Shown here: one piece after another, positions 1 to 8,579 of the stretch
How positions within the stretch are numbered: position 1 is the stretch's first letter
Layout of the letters: each line of letters begins with the position of its first letter
DNA from: Collinsella sp. AF02-46-1
GTDB taxonomy: Bacteria; Actinomycetota; Coriobacteriia; Coriobacteriales; Coriobacteriaceae
Direction of reading: 5' to 3'
Length of the DNA stretch: 64,000 bases
Assembly: GCF_003465825.1 (NCBI RefSeq)
Contig: NZ_QSBV01000008.1
Span: forward strand, 1 to 64,000
Notes under the pieces: model-generated
The model's database searches: none
Seen by the model: the letters and a program-made list of their open reading frames with translations, nothing else
What the model was told of the DNA's origin: nothing
Program-made: the position numbers and the translations under genes

Positions 1-186
1 TGAATGTGGGAGGTGTTCGGATAAAGTCGATAATCAAGGTCGCCCTCGATGGCGAGCTTTGAGGCCTTGGAAGGCGGGCTGCTGCGGCGGCTATGGTTTA
101 TACTAAGGCGGTTGCTATCGAGTAATTCATACTTGGTTTGATTCGATTGTGAATGCGTAACTAGGATGGAAAGCAAAGGAAACTCT

Positions 187-507
187 ATGGAAACAGAGGA
201 TGCTGTTTGCTTGATGACTTCGATTGCCTTGATTGTCCTTTCAATCCAATACCGAAGAGGAAGATGGCTCTGCTCAATTGCTGGATATGATGTCACAAAA
301 AGGGAGAGCGAGATTGATATACGCCCTTACGCAAAGCTGATTTCTTCTGTGACGTTATGGATGGGGCTGCTGTTTTTCTTGTGGGCGGTAGAGGGCTGGG
401 TACGCGATTGGAATACCAGCGTTTTTGAAGTTTTGGTTCTACTTCTGTTCAGCTTGGCCTCTTTGTCGTTCGTGCGGCTCGTTAGGTTTGTGTTTATGAG
501 GCGATAG
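187..507 (+). CDS. small membrane protein, DUF3784-like
   Basis: A 106-residue protein with three hydrophobic stretches at about residues 7-20, 51-68 and 80-96, so probably an integral membrane protein. The short motif CSIAGYDVTKRESE after the first segment resembles the IAGYN-type loop of DUF3784 proteins of Gram-positive bacteria, whose role is unknown. I chose the ATG at 187 because AAAGGA lies six bases upstream; the in-frame ATG at 166 has no comparable site and would put the ribosome site inside the gene. It stands alone, convergent with the GGDEF gene to its right. Family assignment is tentative; the gene itself is likely. Confidence 0.6.
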   Translation: METEDAVCLMTSIALIVLSIQYRRGRWLCSIAGYDVTKRESEIDIRPYAKLISSVTLWMGLLFFLWAVEGWVRDWNTSVFEVLVLLLFSLASLSFVRLVRFVFMRR

Positions 508-791
508 CCAGCGGAAGTGGCTGGACGACAAAATGGACCAATGCAGCCAATTGTCAATAGAATTTGATAGGCTTGGCTTAACAGATTTACTCGAGGGCAT
601 ATCCGTGGCGGGGGATAGGTTCTATCTTGTTGAGCACTTATTTGCATCAGGCAAAGTAAACCAAGAGTATCGAAACGGTGCCCCCGGGCCCCGGGAGGGA
701 CTGAGGGGACGTTCGGCTAACTGCGGGTACGACCTATTTGCCCAATGTGTTCGGTTGAGATCGGAAATTAACCATCATGCGCCCCATAACG
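508..791. other. intergenic region, no convincing gene
   Basis: Between two convergent genes. A 99-codon open frame on the plus strand runs through it and into the GGDEF gene but has no ribosome site and no recognisable sequence. A GC-rich palindromic block (CCCGGGCCCCGGG) lies around 683-695. I see no terminator with a clear T-tract. Confidence 0.4.
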
Positions 792-2324
792 CTAGTCCAG
801 CTTGGTGCCCGGTACCTGCGGCGCCTCTTTAATCAGCGCATTAAGTTCGTTCAAAATGGAAACGGGCTGTCGGTCGACGGCGTCCAGATGAAGCGTCGCC
901 ACACGAAGGGGCGGCTGATATTCAAATGAGCCAAGGAGCACGGGCGATCCCAAGAACCGTTCGATTTCGTCTGCAACCGCGTCGGTCTCTTCGGGATCAA
1001 AGTCGTCGAAGAGCGCCACGAACATCGGTCCGGTCGAGCGGAACAGACGACCCTTGCCGCGCGAGCAATCCATGAGGCAGGCGGCGCTTTCTGCCAAAAC
1101 GCGGTCGCCTGCATCAAAGCCAAAGCGGGCATTGACCTGTGCGATTTCGTCGATTTTAATGGCGATCAAGCCCGCGTTTCGTGCCACGCGACGCATCTCG
1201 CCAATGGCGTTGACCAGGGCGTGGATATCGCCCAGACCGGTCACGGAATCGGTCGTATCTGCCAAGCTTCGGTTGGTGACAATGCCCACATACATGTTGG
1301 GCTCGGTATCGGTGCCGTCCAGGCGGTAACCCGTGCAGTCGCAAAGCGCGTATTTTCCGGCGGTATTCATGACGCGATACTGCATGCAGTGGAAGTGCCA
1401 CGTGCCGTTTACCACCATATCGAGCTCGGCACGTACGTTGTCGCGGTCCTCGGGGTGAACACGGGCAAGCCATATATCGAGCGAGTTGTAGGGATGCTGG
1501 GAGGGTAGGTCAAAATCGCGCACGGCATTAACCGACCATTGCGATTCGCCGGTGTCGAGGTTAATGATGAACGGATAGCGTGTTTCGGAGCTCATGGAGA
1601 TCGCTTGAAACACTCGGTCGTTGCAGGGGGGGGGTTGTTCGGTGATCGGGCGTTGCAGCGCATCGCCTTCTTCCGGTTGTTGCACACGGTACATGAGCTT
1701 GTAGCGATACATTTTGCGGTCGGCGTCCTTTGTCATCTGGCGACGCGTATCGCCTGCAAGCGGGTCGACGCGCGAGCAGCCAAAGCTAAAGCTGGCGATC
1801 ATGGGCGCCTTGCCGTCCGATGTTGCCTCGATAAGATTGGCACGCGTCCACTCTAGGCGCTGCTCGAGCTCGGCTTCGTTTGTCGTGGGGGATATAAGTA
1901 CAAATTCGTCTCCACCGATACGGAACAGCAACTCATCGTGCTCCATTGTCTCGGTGAGTGCGCGGCAGATGCTCAGAATGTAGCGATTGCCCTCGGCGTG
2001 GCCAAACTTATCGTTGCAATGCTTGAGGCGATCGATGTCAATATAGGCACAGGTGAAGGGGGTGCCTTTGCGCCAGAGCTGATCGACATGGCGGTCGAGT
2101 CCGCCACGGTTGCCAAGATTGGTGAGCGAGTCGATATAGGCGCCGTGCTCAAGCAACTCACGTTCTTGTTGCAGGATGGCGAGCGTTTTCTGCAGTTGCT
2201 CACCGATGGCACGCAGCTCCGGGGGCAGCGCGGCAACATCGAGCTCGGTGGTTGAGGCCCCGTTCGCAAGTCGCTGAAGATGAGCGATGATTGATTGCTC
2301 GCCCAGGCGATACGACTCGTTCAT
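792..2324 (-). CDS. GGDEF-PAS-degenerate GGDEF protein (diguanylate cyclase)
   Basis: A 510-residue cytoplasmic protein predicted to make cyclic di-GMP. An N-terminal coiled segment leads into a GGDEF domain whose active loop is intact (FRIGGDEFVLI, about residues 135-144). A PAS-like sensor follows at roughly 240-350, then a second GGDEF-like domain whose signature has decayed to STGPMF, so it is probably regulatory. No membrane segment is visible. The ATG at 2324 has AAGGAGG nine bases upstream; a longer frame to 2372 has nothing comparable. The next gene upstream (start 5168) repeats the same GGDEF-PAS-GGDEF order and adds more domains, so the two are tandem paralogues. The ligand of the PAS domain cannot be told. 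Confidence 0.85.
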   Translation of the reverse strand: MNESYRLGEQSIIAHLQRLANGASTTELDVAALPPELRAIGEQLQKTLAILQQERELLEHGAYIDSLTNLGNRGGLDRHVDQLWRKGTPFTCAYIDIDRLKHCNDKFGHAEGNRYILSICRALTETMEHDELLFRIGGDEFVLISPTTNEAELEQRLEWTRANLIEATSDGKAPMIASFSFGCSRVDPLAGDTRRQMTKDADRKMYRYKLMYRVQQPEEGDALQRPITEQPPPCNDRVFQAISMSSETRYPFIINLDTGESQWSVNAVRDFDLPSQHPYNSLDIWLARVHPEDRDNVRAELDMVVNGTWHFHCMQYRVMNTAGKYALCDCTGYRLDGTDTEPNMYVGIVTNRSLADTTDSVTGLGDIHALVNAIGEMRRVARNAGLIAIKIDEIAQVNARFGFDAGDRVLAESAACLMDCSRGKGRLFRSTGPMFVALFDDFDPEETDAVADEIERFLGSPVLLGSFEYQPPLRVATLHLDAVDRQPVSILNELNALIKEAPQVPGTKLD

Positions 2325-2363
2325 GATGGATTGCCTCCTTGGATGGAACAATGGTTTGTATCT

Positions 2364-2391
2364 TACTCCCAATTCGGTTTAGATTGGAGTA
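2364..2391. promoter_or_regulatory. imperfect inverted repeat upstream of the GGDEF gene
   Basis: TACTCCCAAT and ATTGGAGTA face each other across nine bases, with one unpaired base. It lies 40-67 bases upstream of the start at 2324, where an operator or promoter would be expected. Its role is inferred from position only. Confidence 0.35.
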
Positions 2392-2450
2392 TTAGTTAGC
2401 TCATGGGAACAAACGCTCCCCTCGACGGTGGCGTTTTGCGTGCGAGCGTA

Positions 2451-5168
2451 TTAGTTGTCGTTGCCACCATCGAGCAATGCCTCAAAATCCTCCGCCTGCA
2501 TGGGGCGGTAGTAGAGGAATCCCTGAGCGTAGCGGGCGCCCATGTGGCGCAGCATGTTTGCCTGCTTGTCCGTCTCGACGCCTTCGATCACAACGGGCAG
2601 ATGGAGTGACTGCGCCATCTCGAGCATTGATGAGATGATTTGCACGCTGCGGCCCTCATCGCCGTTATCGGGCACAAACGTGCGATCGAGCTTGATGACG
2701 TCGACGTTGACGTTCTTGAGCATCGCGAGCGTGGACTGGCCGGTGCCAAAATCGTCCATATAGGTCGAGAAGCCGCGGGTGTGCAGGTCGGCCGTTAGTT
2801 TATCCACGGCCTCGGACTCTCCCGTATAAGCTGTCTCGGTGATCTCGATGCGCATGAGCTCGGGCGGCAGGTTGTATTGGGCGGCGAGCGCTCCCATATG
2901 CTCGGCAACGTTGCAGGCGAGGATATCCACGCGCGACACATTAAGCGAGATCGGAACCACGCGAAGCCCCCGATTGATGCGCTCGCGCAGCCACAAGGCA
3001 ACGCCCTGCCAAACGTATTTGTCGAGCGTCACCACAAAACCGCTTTCTTCGAGAGCGGGGATAAAGGTGGCGGGCGAAATGAGGGAGCCATCCTTGTCGA
3101 TCCAGCGCGTGAGCGCTTCGGCGCCAATGATCTCGCCGGTTTCCATGTCGACCTGGGGCTGCAGGTAGTAGGTAATACGGCCGTTGGAGAGCGCGTACTG
3201 GAATTCGGTCAGCGTGCGGTGGAACGCGATTTCGCGCTCGTACTCCTCGGGGCGGAAAATGGCAATGCGCTCCTTAAAGTCGTTTTTTGCGCGCCGATTG
3301 GTAAACATGGCCTTGGCCTGCGCATCGATGGTGATTTTCTCGTTGGAGTCGATGGGGTAGACGCCCATGGACGGCCAGAATCCCACGCCGTCATCATACT
3401 TGGCCACGGCCTGGCGAACGCGGCTATAGATCTGATGGACGGTGTCGTGTTCAAAGGGGATGAGTATGCAAAAGTCGTCTTGGCCCCAGTACCCTGCGAC
3501 GCCCATGTTGGCATTCTCGATGTCCTTGAGGACCGTGCCCACATCGGCGAGCATGCGGTCGCCCTCGGCCTGTCCGTGCCATTCGTTGAACAGTCGCATG
3601 TGTCCCATATCGACGGTGGCGATACACCAGGCGCCGTTGCGCCTTGTCTCGAGAAATTCGTTGGCGCGGCGCATAAACACGCTGGGTCGATAGAGACCCG
3701 TGAGCGGATCGATGCGTTCGGCGATGGCGCTTTTGCGCTCCACCTCGGGTATGGGGAGGCTGTCGTTGGGAACAAGCCCGCCGGCCGTGCGAATGCGACG
3801 GTCGAGTTCGCCTAAAACGGCGGCCGTTTGATTGGTCAGGTGCTCGTAAAAGGCCGGAACGACAAGACAGACGGGGGTAATGGTGTCGTCCGCGATTCGA
3901 ACGGGAGCGAAAACGGCCTCTTTGAGATGTTGGATCAGTTGCTCGAATGCTTCGTGATCCAAATTGTTGCTAAGCACGACGAACTGGGCGTTGCGTGAGC
4001 GGAAGACGCGACTCCTGCCGCGAGTAATCGACAGCATGCGGCCTGCGTATTCGGCGAGCATGTTGTCGACGGCCTCGGCCCCGTAGAGCTCGTTGAGCTT
4101 TGCCGTGCCGCGAACGCGCACTGCTATAAGCCCCGTCTTGCAACGGTCGCGACGGCAGGCATCGATAGCGTTGATCAGCGTGCGCTGCGTTCCGAGGCCC
4201 GTGGCGGCGTCGACGGTCTCGGCAAGCGAGTGGTTGACGAGCTCGCCGACATAGAGCGAGGGGACATTTCCGTCGCCGTCGATACGAAACCCGCGAGCAC
4301 GGCCGAGGATGTAGTCGCCGGCGGCGTTGCGCACGCGGTACTGCATGACGTGGCGATGTTTGGAGCCGTCATAGATTTGGTCGATGTCGTTGGTATAGGC
4401 CTCAAGGTCATCGGGATGGACACGCGTTTTCCAGTAATCGTGGCAGTTGTCTATATGCTCCGAAGGAAGACCAAGATCGCGCAAGGCGCCTTGTGACCAA
4501 AGGGTTCGATGTTTGTCCAAGTTCTCGATAAAGAAATATCGGCCTTCGTTGAGCATCGAAAGGGCGTCGAAAATGCGATCGCTTATTTCGAAGTCGTCGG
4601 TGTGGGCTTGTGCGATATTGCGTCGATCAAGGTGCACGGCATGACGTAGCTTGTAGTCGTACATGCGATGATCGGCATCGTTCGTCAAGCGATTGGGGGC
4701 TTCGCCCAGGGCGGGGTCGGCGTGTGCCACTCCGTAGCTAAACGAGTGAGGCATCTTGGAAGCGTTGTTTTCGAGCAGTACCGTTCGGCAGTGTTCCAGA
4801 CGTTCGGCAAGGTCGTCCTCGGTCGCAATCGTAGATAGGATGGCGAACTCGTCGCCCCCCAGACGAAATGCCGCCTCGTCCACCTTCATATACAGTTTGA
4901 GATAGAGGCTCACCTGCAAGATATAGCGGTTGCCCTCGTCATGTCCAAAGATGTCGTTGCAGTGCTTAAGGTTATCGATGTCGATAAACGCCATGGTCAC
5001 GGGCAGTTCCTGCTCCCAGAGTTCCTCTAAGGAACGGGTAAAGCCGCCGCGGTTGCCAAGTCCGGTGAGCTCGTCGGTAAAGGCGGTCCTGATCAGATCG
5101 TCCTGACGCTCCAGAAGGTCACGGATGGTCTTTTCGAGCGTTTCGGTATTATTGCTGGCGTTATCCAT
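2451..5168 (-). CDS. GGDEF-PAS-GGDEF-GGDEF-EAL cyclic di-GMP protein
   Basis: A 905-residue protein with domains for both making and breaking cyclic di-GMP. In order: an intact GGDEF (FRLGGDEFAIL, about residues 101-111), a PAS-like domain (about 200-310), a degenerate GGDEF (signature RNAQF), a third GGDEF-like domain with WGQDDF, and a C-terminal EAL domain. The EAL domain keeps EALTRW, EITETA, DDFGTG, KLDRTF and EGVET, so phosphodiesterase activity is expected. Two of the three cyclase-like domains look inactive. ATG 5168 is used; an in-frame GTG at 5225 would add 19 residues and cannot be excluded because neither start has a strong ribosome site. It is transcribed in the same direction as its shorter paralogue downstream. 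Confidence 0.85.
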   Translation of the reverse strand: MDNASNNTETLEKTIRDLLERQDDLIRTAFTDELTGLGNRGGFTRSLEELWEQELPVTMAFIDIDNLKHCNDIFGHDEGNRYILQVSLYLKLYMKVDEAAFRLGGDEFAILSTIATEDDLAERLEHCRTVLLENNASKMPHSFSYGVAHADPALGEAPNRLTNDADHRMYDYKLRHAVHLDRRNIAQAHTDDFEISDRIFDALSMLNEGRYFFIENLDKHRTLWSQGALRDLGLPSEHIDNCHDYWKTRVHPDDLEAYTNDIDQIYDGSKHRHVMQYRVRNAAGDYILGRARGFRIDGDGNVPSLYVGELVNHSLAETVDAATGLGTQRTLINAIDACRRDRCKTGLIAVRVRGTAKLNELYGAEAVDNMLAEYAGRMLSITRGRSRVFRSRNAQFVVLSNNLDHEAFEQLIQHLKEAVFAPVRIADDTITPVCLVVPAFYEHLTNQTAAVLGELDRRIRTAGGLVPNDSLPIPEVERKSAIAERIDPLTGLYRPSVFMRRANEFLETRRNGAWCIATVDMGHMRLFNEWHGQAEGDRMLADVGTVLKDIENANMGVAGYWGQDDFCILIPFEHDTVHQIYSRVRQAVAKYDDGVGFWPSMGVYPIDSNEKITIDAQAKAMFTNRRAKNDFKERIAIFRPEEYEREIAFHRTLTEFQYALSNGRITYYLQPQVDMETGEIIGAEALTRWIDKDGSLISPATFIPALEESGFVVTLDKYVWQGVALWLRERINRGLRVVPISLNVSRVDILACNVAEHMGALAAQYNLPPELMRIEITETAYTGESEAVDKLTADLHTRGFSTYMDDFGTGQSTLAMLKNVNVDVIKLDRTFVPDNGDEGRSVQIISSMLEMAQSLHLPVVIEGVETDKQANMLRHMGARYAQGFLYYRPMQAEDFEALLDGGNDN

Positions 5169-5447
5169 ACTGTAAGCGGCTTTCTGAGGTCGGGGCGGAT
5201 TGCGTCGGGCGAGCTCGTTGTGCACATGCGTTGCTGCTCAACGCCTTGCGTGTTTCCAAGCCCCCGCCTTGCTGCGTCGTTGGGTTTATTTGTCGGCTGA
5301 CGTTCGTTGCTGATAACTACTGAGTAGTATAAACAAGTGTATGGAATTATGTAGGGGTGCCCATGTTGCGGGCGGCCATTATTCGCCATTATTCGCCAAA
5401 CGGTAACGCGACGATGTTCGATGAAAATGCGACTGAGGCGATATATG

Positions 5448-5476
5448 TTGACGGGTATACTTGTTTCGTTTTAAAA
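5448..5476 (+). promoter_or_regulatory. candidate promoter of the patatin gene
   Basis: TTGACG at 5448-5453 and TTAAAA at 5471-5476 are 17 bases apart and lie just upstream of the chosen start at 5498. The -10 match is poor, so this is only a candidate. Confidence 0.35.
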
Positions 5477-5497
5477 CGCAGGAACGGAGATGGTCGC

Positions 5498-6367
5498 ATG
5501 GCACAGCCAGATACGACGCCCACGGTGGGGCTTGCGCTCGAGGGAGGCGGCTACCGCGGTATGTATACGGCGGGCGTGCTCGACGTATGGATGGAGTGCG
5601 GCCTGACCTGTGACCATATGGTGGGCGTCTCGGCGGGCGCGGCGTTTGGCTACAACTTTAAATCGCGCCAGATCGGCCGTGCCATTCGCTACAACAAGGC
5701 CTATTGCGCCGACAAGCGCTATGCGAGCGTGACGAGCTGGCTGCGAACCGGCGACATGTTCAATGCCGAGTTTGCCTATCACGAGGTTCCCATCGATCGC
5801 GATCCCATCGACCTGGAGGCTTATCGTGCCTGCCCCATGCGGTTTACCTGCGTGTGCACCGATCTTAAGACGGGGCGGGCCGTCTACCATGACCTGCCTT
5901 ACGGTGATGAGCATGATATCGAGTGGATCCGGGCGTCGTCGGCGATTCCCGTGGCAACACGACCCGTTGCCATTGAGGGGCACAAGTACCTGGATGGCGG
6001 CGTTGCCGATTCCATTCCCAGCGCATGGCTGTTTGCGCAGGGCTATGACCGCAACGTGGTGGTGCTGACGCAGCCGGCGGGCTTTGTAAAGCAGCCCAAT
6101 AGCGTGATGCCTATGCTGCGTCGCGTGTATCGTCACTATCCGGAGTTTGTTGCGGCGCTTGAGCACCGGCACGAGGTATATAACGCCACGCTCGACGACC
6201 TGGCGCGTCGCGAGGCCGCTGGCGAGATCTTTGTGGTGCGGCCGAGCGAATCGGTGAAGGTGCCGTCGCTGTGCCGCGAGCCCGAGGAACTCGAACGCAT
6301 CTATCAGATCGGCCGTCGCGATGCGGAGGCGACCTTGCCGGCACTGGAGGCATATCTGGCAGGGTAG
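5498..6367 (+). CDS. patatin-like phospholipase
   Basis: A 289-residue serine lipase of the bacterial patatin family (YjjU/RssA-like). The oxyanion loop EGGGYRG is at residues 15-21, the nucleophile elbow GVSAG at 43-47 gives Ser45, and the catalytic Asp is in DGG at 166-168. Ser-Asp dyad hydrolysis of acyl esters is expected; the natural lipid is unknown. No signal peptide or membrane segment is visible, so it is probably cytoplasmic. The frame is open back to 5357, but the motifs begin directly after the ATG at 5498, which has GGAACGGAG upstream. A strong hairpin follows the stop. Confidence 0.85.
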   Translation: MAQPDTTPTVGLALEGGGYRGMYTAGVLDVWMECGLTCDHMVGVSAGAAFGYNFKSRQIGRAIRYNKAYCADKRYASVTSWLRTGDMFNAEFAYHEVPIDRDPIDLEAYRACPMRFTCVCTDLKTGRAVYHDLPYGDEHDIEWIRASSAIPVATRPVAIEGHKYLDGGVADSIPSAWLFAQGYDRNVVVLTQPAGFVKQPNSVMPMLRRVYRHYPEFVAALEHRHEVYNATLDDLARREAAGEIFVVRPSESVKVPSLCREPEELERIYQIGRRDAEATLPALEAYLAG

Positions 6368-6388
6368 AGGCTGCTGCCGCCATCTCGG

Positions 6389-6436
6389 CGGAAAGCGCAT
6401 CCCAGAATGGACGTCCAAACTGGGATGCGCTTTCCG
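6389..6436. terminator. bidirectional terminator hairpin
   Basis: A perfect 16-bp stem (CGGAAAGCGCATCCCA and its complement) with a 16-base loop lies between the convergent patatin and thiE genes. It has only short T-runs in either direction, but its position suits shared termination. Confidence 0.6.
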
Positions 6437-6479
6437 CTGTCGAAGGTATGAGGCTGCGGAGCAGCTGCTCGGCATAGGC

Positions 6480-7175
6480 CTATGCCTGCTGCCAGGTGTC
6501 GACGAGCTCCTTGGCCGCGGCGTAGGGATCATCGGCGCTGCAGACGGCGCTCACCACAAAGAAGCCGTCGACGCCGGTGGCCTTAAGCTGCGGCAGGTCG
6601 GCCGTCTTGACGCCGCCGCCCACCACGATGGGCACGGGGCTTGCCGCGTGGAGTGCGGCCAGGTCCTCAAAGCTTTTGGTGATGATAGAGCCATCGGCCG
6701 CGCGTCCGCAGTCGCGCTTGGTCTCGGTCTCGTGGAGCGGGCCGATGCCAAGGTAGTCGACCAAACTCATGTCGGCGGTCTTGACGTACTCGAGCATCTC
6801 CTCGCAACGGGCCGAAAGGCCCACGATGGCATCGGGGCCCAAAAGTTTGCGGCAGACCTCGACGGGAATATCGCTCTGGCCCACGTGCACGCCGTCGACA
6901 GCAATGCCCTGCTCGCGCGCGGCGAGTACGCAGTCCAGGCGGTCGTCGATCAGCAAAGCGACCTGACCGGTCTTGCCAGCCTGTGCGATTGCCTGCGCGG
7001 CGCCGCCGGTCAGCGCGATGATCTCGCGGGCGCTTGCCACCTTGGAGCGCACCTGGATGCAGGTAAAGCCGGCATCGAGTGCCTGGGCCACCACATCGCC
7101 CACGGGGCGCCCGAGCGTGTTTTCGGGGCCGAGTACCAGATAGGCCGAGATATCAAGGTTGTCGCGGATGCTCAT
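6480..7175 (-). CDS. thiE: thiamine-phosphate synthase
   Basis: A 231-residue TIM-barrel enzyme joining hydroxymethylpyrimidine diphosphate and thiazole phosphate into thiamine phosphate. Family features include QVRSK near residue 41, LLIDDR for the pyrimidine-binding region, GVHVGQSD, and the C-terminal phosphate-binding VGGGVK plus GVDGFFVVSAV. It is the last gene of a three-gene operon led by a TPP riboswitch. Its ATG overlaps the stop of the preceding gene by four bases (ATGA), indicating translational coupling. No thiC, thiD or thiG lies in this window, so the operon alone supports salvage and coupling. Confidence 0.93.
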   Translation of the reverse strand: MSIRDNLDISAYLVLGPENTLGRPVGDVVAQALDAGFTCIQVRSKVASAREIIALTGGAAQAIAQAGKTGQVALLIDDRLDCVLAAREQGIAVDGVHVGQSDIPVEVCRKLLGPDAIVGLSARCEEMLEYVKTADMSLVDYLGIGPLHETETKRDCGRAADGSIITKSFEDLAALHAASPVPIVVGGGVKTADLPQLKATGVDGFFVVSAVCSADDPYAAAKELVDTWQQA

Positions 7176-7513
7176 CGTGCTTCCTCCTGCTTTTTGATCT
7201 GTGCTTCCATGCGCTCGAGTTTGCCGGTCATGGTGTCGGTAAATCCGGGTCGAATATCGGCTTTGAGCACGACTTCGGTGCGGATGCCCTTGCTCGCCAA
7301 CACAAAGGTCGCGTCGCGCACGACCTGCATGACCTCGTCCCAGTCGCCCTCGATCTCGGTGAACATCGAGGTGGTGCGGTTGGGAAGGCCGCTCTCGCGA
7401 ATGACACGCACGACCTCGGCGACCTCGGCGGACAGCTCATCGCCGGTACCGCATGGGGCGATGGCCACGGCGACGAGTGTGTTCATGCCGGCATCGGTTG
7501 CGGGCTCGGACAT
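7172..7513 (-). CDS. thiamine-binding protein, MTH1187/YqgV family
   Basis: A 113-residue protein of the small ferredoxin-fold MTH1187/YqgV (DUF77) family, members of which bind thiamine or its pyrimidine. Recognisable parts are LVAVAIAPCGTGDELSAEV near the N-terminus and TTSMFTEIEGDWDEVMQVV in the middle. It sits between thiM and thiE in a TPP-riboswitch operon, which strongly supports a role in thiamine handling. Start choice: the first ATG is three bases from the thiM stop, and a second ATG (MNTLVAVAI, residue 10) fits the usual family start and cannot be ruled out. Confidence 0.85.
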   Translation of the reverse strand: MSEPATDAGMNTLVAVAIAPCGTGDELSAEVAEVVRVIRESGLPNRTTSMFTEIEGDWDEVMQVVRDATFVLASKGIRTEVVLKADIRPGFTDTMTGKLERMEAQIKKQEEAR

Positions 7514-7516
7514 GGC

Positions 7517-8356
7517 TTATGCCTCCTCGAGCTCGAGTCGGTTATCGGCAATGTCCTGGGCGGTCGCGCGGTAGAGCTCGTCGATAAAGGCGACCTTAAA
7601 GCTTGCCGGGGCATCGGCGACGGCGGCGGCACGCGTGCCGGCAACGTTGTAGACGGCGGCACCGCAGACGGCTGCCGTAAACGGATCGGCGGCGCAGGCA
7701 TACACGGCCAGCACGCCGCCCTGCGAGCAGCCGCAACCGGTGATCTTGGACATGAGCGGGCTGCCGCCGTGGGACTTGGCCACGGTTGTGCCGTCGGTAA
7801 TCAGGTCGACTTCGCCCGAGACCACAACGGCGCCGCCGGTGTAGCGGGCGAGCGCCACGGCGGCATCGCGGGCAGCGTCTACCGTGTCGGTGGTATCGAC
7901 ACCGCGCACGCGGCTCAGATCGGCCGCCTCACCCTCAAGACCCCACAGGCCGGCGAGCGCGATGATCTCGGAGGCGTTGCCGCGCACGATGGCGGGCTTG
8001 TACTGCTTGAGTTCGTTTACCAACTGGGTGCGCAGGCTACCGATGCCCAGGCCAACCGGATCGAGCACCCAGGGCTTGCCGGCGTCGTGTGCCGCCTTGG
8101 CCGCGCGGGGAATCGTCTGCTCGTAGATGGGGAAGAGCGTACCCATATTGAGATAGATGGCGCCGCCGCCGGCAACGAGTGCCTCGCCCTCGTCGGGCAG
8201 ATAGACCATGGCGGCCGATCCGCCCACGGCGAGCTGTGCGTTGGCGACAAAGTCAATCGTCACCGTGTTGGTGATGGAGCCTGCCATCGGATTGGTGGCG
8301 TGAATCTCCTCCACGGCCTTGATCACGTTTTGCTTAAGCTGTTCCGAATCGATCAC
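7517..8356 (-). CDS. thiM: hydroxyethylthiazole kinase
   Basis: A 279-residue ribokinase-like enzyme that phosphorylates 4-methyl-5-(2-hydroxyethyl)thiazole for thiamine salvage. Family sequences visible are NPMAGSITNTVTIDFVAN near residue 21, the active-site region PWVLDPVGLG, RGNASEIIALAG, and the anion hole with catalytic Cys in TGCGCSQGG. The start is GTG at 8356 with AAGGAGG eight bases upstream. It is the first gene after the TPP riboswitch and a terminator hairpin, so it should be shut off when thiamine pyrophosphate is plentiful. Confidence 0.93.
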   Translation of the reverse strand: MIDSEQLKQNVIKAVEEIHATNPMAGSITNTVTIDFVANAQLAVGGSAAMVYLPDEGEALVAGGGAIYLNMGTLFPIYEQTIPRAAKAAHDAGKPWVLDPVGLGIGSLRTQLVNELKQYKPAIVRGNASEIIALAGLWGLEGEAADLSRVRGVDTTDTVDAARDAAVALARYTGGAVVVSGEVDLITDGTTVAKSHGGSPLMSKITGCGCSQGGVLAVYACAADPFTAAVCGAAVYNVAGTRAAAVADAPASFKVAFIDELYRATAQDIADNRLELEEA

Positions 8357-8381
8357 TGCACATGCCTCCTTGGCATAGAAA

Positions 8382-8409
8382 AGGGGCGCTGTGCATAGAC
8401 AGCGCCCCT
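8382..8409 (-). terminator. terminator in the TPP riboswitch leader
   Basis: An 11-bp stem AGGGGCGCTGT / ACAGCGCCCCT with a six-base loop, followed on the minus strand by TTTTC. It lies between the TPP aptamer and thiM, so it is the likely expression platform for transcription termination. Confidence 0.75.
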
Positions 8410-8415
8410 AAAAAG

Positions 8416-8510
8416 GCGGCATGCTCCCTACGCCAGCATTAACTGACAGGTTCAAAGGATTGGGCCCCATGCCCTCTCAGCCTTGTGGTTTGCACCGCCG
8501 GCACTCCCGC
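8416..8510 (-). ncRNA. TPP (THI-box) riboswitch
   Basis: On the minus strand the conserved THI-box parts appear in order: CGGGAGTGCC, CTGAGAGGGC, then GAACCTGTCAGTTAATG, GCTGGCGTAGGGA and the closing CATGCCGCC. Spacing and sequence fit the TPP aptamer. It precedes the thiM operon, and a hairpin with a T-run follows the aptamer. Binding of TPP would favour that terminator. Confidence 0.95.
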
Positions 8511-8520
8511 ATCGAATCTG

Positions 8521-8550
8521 TTGTTCCCTATACTAGCGCATCGGTACAAT
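8521..8550 (+). promoter_or_regulatory. candidate promoter of the HAD gene
   Basis: TTGTTC (8521-8526) and TACAAT (8545-8550) are 18 bases apart, 30 bases upstream of the ATG at 8580. It is a reasonable sigma70-type match. Confidence 0.5.
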
Positions 8551-8579
8551 GGTTACGATGAAAACGACTGGGGGACCCT

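Noticed and set aside
533..832. 99-codon open frame on the plus strand
   Set aside because: No ribosome site, no recognisable features, and it overlaps the end of the GGDEF gene.
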